The position numbers were made by a program, and so were the translations under genes. From positions 5,896,501 through 5,960,500 of the forward strand of contig OZ038528.1 in assembly GCA_964036665.1 (NCBI GenBank): a DNA stretch of 64,000 nt, given 5' to 3'. Below, piece by piece: positions 47,401 through 59,400 of this stretch; the stretch's first letter is position 1, and each line of letters starts with the position of its first letter. This DNA comes from Gordius sp. MW1. Lineage: Eukaryota; Nematomorpha; Gordioida; Gordea; Gordiidae. The notes beneath the pieces were generated by a model. The model was not told the origin of the DNA. It ran no database searches and saw only the letters and a list, made by a program, of their open reading frames with translations.

Positions 47401-50400
47401 GTATCATTTTGCGCATGATAGTATCCCGGAGATATTCTTTTTTAAATTCCAGTTTATCAATTCTTCTCAACAGGGCCTTTGAATAGTGAAATAGGCAGCC
47501 TTTAATAAAAGTATGAGCACGACAAATTAATTAATACCTTTTACGACCGCATTCGGGAAGCATTTTTCGATGGCGCTTTTAGCCGACCGCTCAAAATCAA
47601 TTTGCACAAACCCAAACATACGCTCTATATTATACTGAACACTGTGCAGTATGTTCCACGCCTCCTATTCGGCATGAAGACATATACCACAGGTATCATG
47701 TGGTCCTTATAATACGCATGTATAGTATAGAGCTAAATAATTGATATATTATGGCATAAATTCTAATTTACTTGATAGAATAAACGTGGGCATACTTTAA
47801 AAGTACCATCCATGTAAAATAAAACCTAGTGAAGGACCCAAAAATGAGGATGTTATTGTTGACGTTCCATATAAGGAACGACTCTCCTTTCGTCAAGGTT
47901 TGAACTTCGGTAAGTCGTATATCCCTTCTAGTAGGGGGAACGGCTTGCCTGTCTGGCTTGGCCCTTTTCATAGTCAACCGCACAGCCTTCAGGGGTGGTG
48001 TTGCCAGTGGATACGCACCCAAGTCAGGGACCTCGCGAAGTCTGGAAGCTATGGTTTTGTGATATAAGCGGCTAATTTTTGTAGAAGGGTTGGCTATAAC
48101 CGCTCATCTTTGTGACAAGCGCTTCGTACTCTTCCCTCGGCGGTTCATGGTTATGTCCACGCTTGACAATGACATTCCCATTAAGTTCTGAGGCACTTGC
48201 GGGGCAAGATGAGTTTCGTCAAGAGTAAAATACTCTGCCATTCTTTGTTCTCTTTTTCACGTAAAGGTGCTCCCCTAATTATAGAATTTTTCCTCCCTTT
48301 TGTAATAGTATATAATCTGGAGTTGCCACTGGAAGAAATATATATATCTAGAAGAAATATATATTTATGATTTAAAAAGATACCTTCCTATTTTCGTCCA
48401 TCTGGTTTGTTGCATCTACCAACAATAAAGCGTCATTCATAGAAGCACCATCCCTCGAAGATGCTTGAAAATGCAGTGGTTGACCTACGAATTTTATAAA
48501 ATACAATTTACTATAAGCTGGGATGTTTATAAGCTGAGGCCCACACAACGTATTAGGAATGCCCCTTGTAAGTGCTTGACCTAAAAAATTAAAAAATCTA
48601 GACCTTAAAATTTACTTGATGTCTTATGAGGAGTATGTCGCATAGCAAATTTAAAAATTGAATATATAAAAATTGGTTAGATATTCAAAAGTGGGATTTT
48701 AAAATAAGATTTAATAATAAGATATCTAAAAATAGTATAGATATTCAAAGATGGTACAAAAAATGGTATATATATAAAAATTGGATTCAATAATGGTGGG
48801 AAACTTCCGTTAGAAGGTTAAATCTAAATTGCGAAAGAATAAGTTTAAATCCATAAAGGATTAATCTAAATTGCGGGAGAATACGCTTAAATTTACATTA
48901 GATTGTATGCACTGTAGGTCGAAATTGTTAAATGTTCCTATTGGTTTATTAGCTTTTTTTCTCTGATCAGTTTTTTTTGATAAGCTTTTTTTTGAACAAA
49001 AACGGTCCTATTATGTCGCGTAACAAATTTTAAAATGATGGAATAGATATTCAAAAATAATAGAAAGACTTCCGTTAGAAGGTTAAGACTAAATTGCGGG
49101 ATAATATTTAAACCCATCAAGGATTAAATTGCAAGAGAATAAGTTTAAATTCTCTATTCAATGTTATGCTCTTATTCTATTGGCTGAGTAGCATTTTTTT
49201 TAAATTAAGCGAATTTTTCTAGTGTCATCTCCAGATTATATATCAGAGCACAAATGGAAGGATTGATCTTATATTTTTTACCTTTATATGAATAAGGGCA
49301 AAACCCATTACACTGTCTAAATTCATTTGTCCAGCAATTCTCCATTACGAAGCGTCGATACAATTATTTACCTTGACAAATATGAAGCTTAAAGAAGCAG
49401 TGGTTGCGAATGTTGCAAAAATAACAGAATTTATCAGGAGACTATAGTCTCTCTACATTGCGAGGCCCTTTACTCCTCTGATATTCCATGGACTACTTTT
49501 TCCTTGAAATCTGCGAGTTTTACTTTGAAAAGGGCACTTTGAAGCCAAATACGTTTGACTGACACCCAAATTGTTTCACTTTAGAATGAGGAGTTCCTGT
49601 ATTGAACGATACCAACAATCGCATCATTTTTGGGACACCTTCATTTTTAAAGGCTTAAGTAAGGTGGCCTTGATTGCATGGATGGAACCTTTAAAATTTG
49701 CCCTACTTTATTTTCCCAAATACTAATTGCATTTATACAATAATATAATATATCTAGTTATAAGCTAATACACCTTTTACGCTTTTGTAAAGATCACATG
49801 GTCCTTGCAGTCTATGTTTTTTTTCATGCCTGATTTAAAGCGTGAAACATACTGCCGGATCTTCTATATATTGAGACATGTTGTTTGGGGTTAAATTTGC
49901 GATCAAACCCGACATATGTTGTACAAATCGATTTTGGGCGCTATCCAAATATCCTTCCTGTATACCGTGATAAAACGTTATAATCATTTTTCATGTTAAT
50001 TTTTCGGTTTAAAGGTGCCTTTTTTTGTTTCCAGGGCCTTGTCGAGACGAATTGACAAGCTGGGAATTATAATAAAATATTCTAGGGATCTTATAATACG
50101 GAGATTGGTACCAAGAGTCAAAGGGTTTTCTTTTTTTACCTATTCTAGATGTACCGTCTGGTTAAAGAGTTTGTTGGCAAGATCTGTTCCCAGCAGGCTA
50201 AATTGCGACTTTTTTGCATATTCTGCCATGTTTCAATGTGGCAGAGATAATAGACTGCTGGTGCTAAGACTAACCATCACCTAGAAGGATATCATAATTC
50301 TATAAGTCCCTTATCGGAAACCCCCCTCCCGACATTTATGTATTTGTATGTTTTTTACTTAAAAATTATGAAAATCCGGAACTATAACACTAAACGCGCT

Positions 50401-53400
50401 CGCCACAAAATAGCTCAAATACTCTCTTTATTCGCATTATAGCGATACTTCATGTTTATAATTTATGTTAAAATATCGCAAAACTTTTTAATTTAGTTAT
50501 GATTTGCCTTATTAAAATTTTTATTAATATATAATAGCACTCGTTTTTAATCATTACTTCGCATGAGAGAGAAATTATTTTTATTAATTTTCTGTCCGTG
50601 TTATCAATGTCTCAGTCCTATTTAGTGGTTTTATCGATTTTATTTATTTATAGTTTATTTCATACTCGAAATTTTAAATTTTATAACAATGGTTAAAATT
50701 AGAGATGCACCGATACCACTATTTTGTGCCGATACCGATACCAGCCGATACTTGAGATTTTTTTGCCGATACCGATACCATGCCGATACTTATAATAAAA
50801 AAAATTTTATACTAAATGTCTAGTTTTTAAATGTTTCCTTAAATTTAAAGTGTTAAAGGAATGTTTGTCTTTGCCCCCACGACTTATTTTAGCTTTGCAT
50901 AATTCACAGATTACAATTTTTTCATCTGCTGACACAACAAAATAACTCCATAGTGTATCTAAAGAATCCATCTAAGGCTTAATATATAATAATTTTTAAA
51001 ATAAAATAATATTTACTTAAAAGCGCAGTCGGAACAGATGGTCAATGAGTTTACTATACTTTACATAGAAATATTTATAGCCAATCAAATGAAACAATTT
51101 TCAAAAAATTTGAAAAGTCCTCTATTTTTTAATCGTAGGAGATACTATAAGTATTATTTTTTGAGTTTCATATTAAAAAAGGTATCGGCTTGGTAATTGC
51201 CGATACTAGCAAAGTATCGGGCCGATTCTTTTGGCAAGGTATCGGCGCCGATACCATGCCGATACTTGGTATCGGTGCATCTCTAGTTAAAATAATTGTC
51301 TTTTAATATTTTTTAATTTAATTTTACGGGATAACTAGGTACGACAATTTTTTTAAAAATTTAAACATAAATATGTGAACGGGCGCAAATTTACGTCCTT
51401 TGCAAATGGATTGTCATTAACAATCATAGTTTTTACCTTTTTATATACAATTCAATTTAAATTTGGTATCATGCTTGGCAAACATGTAAAACTGTGTCTA
51501 GATTTAATTTATAGCGTAAAAAAGTCATATAATAAAACCATATAGACAACAATTTGATATAATTTTTAATTAAAATCCTATAGGTTAATTTTTTTTAGAT
51601 ATATATTTTTTATTTAATATCTAAAAAAGTATCACATGGGTAAAATACATTGGTAAATAAAATGACTCGGGCCTTCGGCCCTCGTGGGAAGGGGGAGGGG
51701 AGAAGGGAAGGGGGGACGACTCATCTTTAATTCGTATAAATGTATCATATTTGCTATGCAATTTATGGGCGAGAAAGGTGGGAAGGGGCGAGAATGCCTA
51801 TAGGGGGGTATTAAATGCCTAATGATTAATTAATTATTTATACAAATTTTCCATTTATAGGCAAAATGTAATATAGGCAAGGGTTAGGGTTAGATTTAGT
51901 GTTTGCATCTAGTTGCGTATTACATTAGTTTTTACGGCCTTTAGTGATTATGGGTCCAAACATTATATTATAAAACATCACAATGTTAAGAATTTGCAGA
52001 ATTGTTGGGAGAAATTTTTGTTGAATTTGAACAATTTTTAATTAAAAAAATCAAAAATTTGGCGAATGGTCATTTTTTCGCCATTGGTCAGTACCAACAG
52101 ATACTCTATAAGTCAATGATAGCCAAAAAAACGGAAAAAAAATTTGATGCTCACATTGGCCAATGGTCATTTTTTTCCATTGGTCAGCAGCCAGCACACG
52201 GTAAAAATGGATATAAATTCATAAGAGTAAAAAAACGAAAAAAAAATTTTCGAATCACATTTTGGCCAATGGTCATTTTTTTCCATTGGTCAGCAGCCAG
52301 GACACGGTAAAAGTGGATATAAATTCATAATAGTCAAAAAAAACGAAAAAAAAATTTTCAAATCACATTTTGGCCAATGGTCATTTTATTCCATTGGTCA
52401 GCAGCCAGCGGACGGCCAAAAAGTCATAATAGCAATGGTAGGAACAGGAACAATCATAATAGTCAAAAAAAACGAAAAAAATAATTTCGATTCACATTTT
52501 GGCCAATGGTCATTTTTTCCATCGGTCAGGAGCCAGCGGACGGCCAAAAAGTCATAATAGCAATGGTAGTAACAGGAACAATCATAATAGCCAAAAAAAC
52601 GAAAAGATAAACTCGGATTCACATTTTGGCCAATGGTCATTTTTTTCATTGGTCAGCAGCCAGCGGACGGCCAAAAAGTCTTATTATCAATGATAGTGAC
52701 AAGAACAATCATAAGAGTCAAAAAAACTCCGGGATTCTAACCCAAAAACTAGTTGAATTGCATAGCAATTAAAAGTAAACAACTTTTATTTATGTTTATT
52801 ATATAATAAAATGAAACAATAATAGAACAAGCGGACGGCCAAAAAGTCATATTATCAATGGTAGTAACAGGAAAAATAATTTAATTTAAAAAATAAAAAA
52901 AAAATTTGCCCTCTCCGGGAATCGAACCAGCAATTCAGAACGTTCGCCGGGGTTCGAACCCACATTAATAGAGGCATAGGCTTTTGTAGGGGCACAGGGA
53001 CCCATATAAGTAGAGGCATAGGCCCTTGTAGTGGAGGGCATAGGGTAATTATAGCAATTAATATCAATGTTACCCAATTCAAAAACGAATAGATATACTT
53101 ATGCATTAATTTAACATAGCAATTAAAACCCGACCCCGCCCGAAAGCGAGAGAGATATAGATGAGGGGTGGGCCACCTCTTATGCATTAATTTAAAAAAT
53201 AACACAGCGAGGGAGATAGAGATGAGGGGTGGGGCACCTCTTTCTCATGCATTAATTTAAAAAATCGATAACCTAATATACCCAATGCAAATAGATAGGG
53301 ATGGACGGACGGACGGACAACAAAAAACGAGCCCATAAATTGCATAGCAATTAATACTACAAAAGAAAACACGTTAAAAACTAATTAGATGGCATTGATC

Positions 53401-56400
53401 CGTGTATGGAAATCGTGTTGGATTTGACGATTTTTATAGTGATCTTTTGCCTGATGTAGAAGGATTCTTTAGGTTCTAAAGAAGAATTCGTCATCCCTTT
53501 CCCGATCTGTTTGAGGAAAGCGAGAGCCTCTGAACCTAGGTTGCCAATAGTGTAGCCACACGGGGATGAAAACTGTATTGGTGAGAGTGGAATATTTTTC
53601 GGCCTTTTTCATCTCTGCCTTGATTATAAGGTCGGGGGAAGAGTTTGAGGGGGCGAAGATGTCGACCGTAGTAAAATCCCATGTGATTTAGACCGTGGGA
53701 CCAAGGCATGAGCGTTAGCCCGTCTAGTCTTTTCCCGTCGGTTGTCTTGAGGCCGACAGGCTCTAGAGTATTGGGATAACCTGCTTTCCTAAGGTACTGA
53801 CCTATGATTTTGTTAATTCCCGCATGTCTGGGGTTGCGGCCTTTGCTGTACTTGCAGTAAAGAGGATGGTGTCCATTGGGTTGGACCGGCTGTTTGTAGA
53901 GCTCGCATATATATGGGGAAACGATGTCGAGCTAAGGCGGAGGCCTACGACGATGCGTAACTCTTCACCAGACATATGAAGAGACCCAAATTCCTGCTCG
54001 GGATTGCTTCGAGCCATTCGTAACCGCTATTGGAGGAGGCCCAATTGAAAAGGAGTTTTCCCTGGCATAGTTCTTTCGAGGAGAGGAAAGCTACGAAACG
54101 TGCTATTAAGGGAAGGTCTCATTCCTTTTGAGTCACTCTAAGTGGTCGTTCGGCCGACTTGTGCTTGTCCGCATCCCACATGTTAAGAGCCTCTTGAAGG
54201 TGCGGATCTGGGAGGGATGTGATCCCTGAGATTAGACAGTCGGTACTCATGCGAGATGAAATAAATCCCGCTAGTGCAATCTGTCGTGGGGATCTAATCC
54301 CGATTCCTCCAGTTTTAGAGAAAGTGATGCCTGAAGCCATTGAGGGACTAAATTTAAGGTTGAGGCAGGTTTCGAAAAGATTTTGTATGCTCCGTTCGAT
54401 GAGGCTGAGTTGCTCAGGGCACGATGCATGGCGTGGTGGGGGGTAAGTTTTAGTAGTGTGGGTTATTGAATTATTTCACCTCGATTATTACAATCCTAAC
54501 TTCACTATACATATCTATCTTTCAACGCATGCTTAAGCCCCTCTCCTCTTACATATTTTCAATAACGACTTAATGGTAAACCTTTTTCGCTTAACCCCGC
54601 GTTCGTGATGACACGCGAAGCGAAAAAAAGCGAAGCGAATTTTTTTCGCGAAATTGTTTAAGCAATTCGCACGCGATCGTTGTTCATAATGCGTGCGATT
54701 TAATTCGCTTGATTCGCTTATAACTTAACATGGTTTCACACCTAACGTTAAAATACTTATATTTATATTATGCTATGAAAAAAAGAAATGTAAATAAGAT
54801 CAATGTAAATAGGATGAAAGAGAGTGAATATCACACTACTTTTCCTAAATTATTGAACTCTCCAGTGAAATTCTTCAATTATTTTAGGATGAGCAAGGTA
54901 TAATAATGAATTAGTTTTCTATAGTTTTTAGGAAACATTTTATTATATATTAGAAAAAATAACTACCAAGATAAAATCACAGAGAACAAACTCTGCATAT
55001 TCCATTTCACCCGAAGAAAAATTGATAACTATCAGGTAAACATTTTAAATTTTTTAACACATCTTAATTTAGATATTTGGCCTGTGGAAGTTCTTATCCA
55101 TCAATAAGCTATTCACATAAGATAGGAATATCAACTATACATTATATTTTGATTAAAACATGTAATGCAATATCCTCCACTTTTCAACCCATACATTTGA
55201 AATCTCCATCTTTGGAAGATTTTGAAAATATAGCCCAAGATTTCTATAAATTATGGAATTTTCCTAATTGCATAGGTGCTCTTGATGGTAAGCACTGTGA
55301 GATAAAAAAGCCTTCAAATTCTGGAAGTGCATTTTATAATTACAAGCACTATTTTTCAATAGTTTTGCAAGCATTAGTTGATGCTAGGTATAGATTTATA
55401 GTTGTTGATGTTGGTAGTAGAGGCAGTCAATCAGATGGAGGTATATTTTCCAATTCAAATTTATTTAAACAATTGGAAAATGGTGTATTACCTATTCCTC
55501 CCCCCAAGAAGTTGCCAAGCTCAAATATTATAGTTCCCCATGTGTTTGTGGCAGATGATGCCTACCCATTAAAGACTTATATCATGAAGCCCTTTAAAGG
55601 TTTGGGCACCAATTCCATCAGACATTTTAATTATAGGCTTTCTAGAGCTAGAAGGCTTGTTGAGTGTGCATTTGGTATACTCTCCTCCAAGTGGAGGATA
55701 TTAGGGAGACCTATGGATACAAAAACATATACAACCGACTTAATAATAAAAACATGTGTGATTTTACACAACTTGATTATTGATAAAGAAAACCCTCATA
55801 TCTCCTGTGATCTATCAAAGGATCTAAAAGAAAAAGATCAAGGATTCTTTCACCCACAATCTTTGAAAAATTCCACTCAAGAAGCCAAATATATTCGACA
55901 ATTATTTTGTAATTTTTTTGATAATAATATTTTAGAATGGAAAAAATTTTAATTCATTTTGTAAATACCTTAGATTTTTATATATATTTATTTTATTGAC
56001 TCTGTACATATATATGATACAAATATAATAAAATTTTTATTCATCATCTGATATAAAGGTTAAGCATTCCAATATTATTTTTTTAGATAATTTTTCTCTG
56101 CCCTTGTTAGATCTTTTGTTCAGTGTTTCTTCAAGTACAGCTATGACAGCTGGTTTATTCTGCTTTTTGACTTCAAGGTCCAAAAGCTTCTCCAAAAAGT
56201 TGTTTTCTGCACTTTTCTTTCTCTTCTTTTCAATAATTGGAGTTGGAGGTTCTATATGAATATTAATTAAAATAAGCTTTATAAATTTACCATTTTCCTT
56301 GTTATTTTCCTTGTAAGAAGTTGAAGCCTCAGAACACATGCTATCTAGGTTAAATGATATATCTTCTCCAAACATTATTGAGTCATCTAGACTAGACCAT

Positions 56401-59400
56401 TGACTCCTAGGTTCTAAGGTAGGTCTTAAAAAGTCCATCACAGTAAAATAAGGCCAATAAGATGTGGTCAAACCACTTCCACTTTTAAGATTTTTGGCCT
56501 TATTCAACTCTTTCATATATGTGTCTCTCAGATTCTTCCATCTTGCTTTTATATCTTCACCTAAAGTATTATAATAAACATTTTAAAGTAATATTATTAC
56601 TTGAGACCAAATATTTTTGGGCTAATTTCTCAAATTCTTCATTCTTTTTGTTGATATCCTTATATTCATTATGGAATTTGTCATATATCATTGGTATATC
56701 CCGAATATCATTGATCAGATCATAATTATGCAATTGCAATTTTTTCACCATAGCGCGAAAAATACAAAATGAGTTGTATCTTATTTTGTTCGCTTTTTGC
56801 CGCGTGCGAAAATAATCGTCTGCGATTTCACTATGAACGCCTTCTATTTAAGTAATACATTTGTTATTTTCGCGCGAACTAATTCACAATTCGCGTGTCA
56901 TCACGAACGCGGGGAAAAGCGAAAAAAGTGAATACAAATCATTTTGTACTTTTCGCGTCGCGTCATGGCCAAAAAATTGAATAGTGTTGTATGTTAATAT
57001 GCATATAAGTGATTATTTATATTTTAATACTTAGAGCATAAATAATTATAATCTAATTGATGACATTAGTGCATTACCACTTATATATGACAAATTTCAT
57101 AAAGATTACAAGGATATTAAAAAACGAGATGAAGAGTTTCAGAAACTTTCTATAAATTTAGTTTCAGGTAAAATATGCTATTTTTAACATCTTATGTTAT
57201 GATTAGCTGAGGAACTAAAGTAAGGATGGAAAATTTTAAGAGACACTTTTATGAATGAGTATAACAAAGAAAAAAACCTTAAAAGTGGAAGTGGATTAAG
57301 CATGTCATCTTGGCCTTATTTCAAGGTGCTAGATTTTTTAAGGCCAACTTTACTGCCAAGAAGTCAGTGGAGAATATATGAAGATGAGACAAACAACTAA
57401 TTAAATGATGAAAGTGTCTTTTTAAGTGATGCTTCTAGTGTGCTAAACAAGGAAAATAGTAAGTTTATCAATTGGATAGTAGTCAATAATGATATTTATA
57501 CAGCACCACCAGAAATGTTTAAAAAAAAATCACGTAGGATCAAGTCAGAAATAACTTTTCTTGGGAAACTTCTTACTATGGAAGAGCAAAATAAAAACAA
57601 ATCTGCTGTCCATGGTGTTATAGAAGAAACTTTTAAAAAGAGACCAAAGAAGGGAAAAGAACAATTGTCTAAGATAATTATAATGAAATGTTTAAATTTT
57701 CATACAGATGATGATGATTAATTTTTATATTTTAAATATGTATTGAATTTAATAAATATTGTATCTATGTAAAATAAAGTTATATTTTCAATCAACAAAT
57801 TACAAATTAAACTAAATCATTGCATTGGCGCGATTGACAGGATCTAAGAAGATCATGGAATCTATTCCTAGCTACAACCCTGCAGATAAGATAGAATCAT
57901 ATTTGTTCATATTAGATTATATATTCAAATCTAAGAACATTACGGATCTAAATAAAAAAGTAACCACATTGATTCTGGCATATATGGGCCAAGGCAATGT
58001 TGAAAATATTAGATCTTATTTATATCCTAAGGATATTACCATCCTCACCTATAAGGAATTAATTGATGCAATCAAGAAAGTTTTTCAAATTAAAAGAACC
58101 ATATTCCAAAACAGGTTAAATTTTATAAGATGCATTAAACAGGAGGGAGAAGCAGTAAAGGACTATGCAAATAGACTTAAGACAATAGCAGAAGAATGTA
58201 ATTTTGCTACTAATCTAGATGAACATCTCAGGGACCAGATGTTACATGGGATCCAAAACAAAACTTTAGAAATTGAAGTAAGAACACGATGGCCTACAGA
58301 TTTCAATGGCAATACAATAACATTTGAAGAGATATACAAGATAGCTGAAGCCATTGAGTTATACAAAAAAGAAATTATAACTTATGAAATTGATGCTATA
58401 AATCCAATGTACTCAAATGAATTAAATCCATCAAGTGATGTCAACCTGTTACAGTGCTCAGGCAAATTTAAATCAAATGAAGTATTTGAAAATCAGCCAA
58501 CAAAAATAAAAATAATAAAGTATTGCACAAGATGTGGACAAAATCACCTTTTAAATAGATGCCCTGCATTTAATAAAACATGCCACAAATGTAACAAAAA
58601 GAATCATTTCTCTAAATCATGTTGGCAGAAATATCATGTTAATCAAATTATCAACGCTGTACAAGAAAATAAAAAGTACAACAACAAAAGACCCCAAATT
58701 AAGGTAAAGATAAATAAATTAGATGTTTCTATGATTTTTGACACGGGTGCAAATGTATCCTTAATAAATTATGAAATTTACAAAACACTTAACAAGCCAA
58801 ATATTTACCCTTGTCCTATAATTAAAACATATGGAAATCATTATATACCAACTATGGGTAAGGCAAAAGTAAATGTGAGATTGGGAACAAAATCTCTATA
58901 CTTACCAGTTATAGTGACTTTAGCTAACCTCGTACCAATATTTGGTACAAATTGGATTAAAGCTTTTGGAATAACGTTACCTAAAGCGGTAACAATTAAT
59001 ACTTTACAAAATGAAATACCTGGAAACACGGCGCTAGATTTTATTAGGCCAAATCCTAAAGAAAAAAGGAAAGAAAACCTAAGGAAATTTAGAGAATTTA
59101 AATTAAGGGATGATGTTCGGATACATGAAGAAAGAGGTCATGGATGGTACAAAGGCGTAATCCAGGATCGGAAAAGAGATTATTCTTACAATGTTGGTAC
59201 GAAGGAAGGGTTTAAAAGGAAACAAGCCGTTTAGTTAAGCCCGAGAGTTAGGTCAGGAGCTGTATAAAGAACCTAGTAGAGATGTCTGTAGTAAAAACAG
59301 TTTAAATACATTGCCAGAAACAACGATAACGAGAACCTTTACTAGAATTCGGAAAGCACCTCTACCAAGAGCTTGACTTTTAATGAAGGGAGAAATGTAG

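Larger units (their letters stand above)
54582..56930. mobile_element. PIF/Harbinger transposon, apparently intact, in ALG1 intron 9
   Basis: Inverted ends: the left contains TTTTTCGCTTAACCCCGCG then TTCGTGATGACACGCGAA; the right is the complement, with ATTCGCGTGTCATCACGAAC then GCGGGGAAAAGCGAAAAAA. Inside are two convergent intron-containing genes without stops: a DDE transposase (plus) and a MADF protein (minus). This two-gene design is typical of PIF/Harbinger. I could not fix a 3-bp target duplication. The TIR zone is strikingly rich in TTCGCG/GCGAA motifs. Confidence 0.85.

Noticed and set aside
50015..50284. Plus-strand open frame of 89 aa
   Set aside because: Lies in the MULE relic, no recognisable domain, opposite to the readable transposase; could not be supported.
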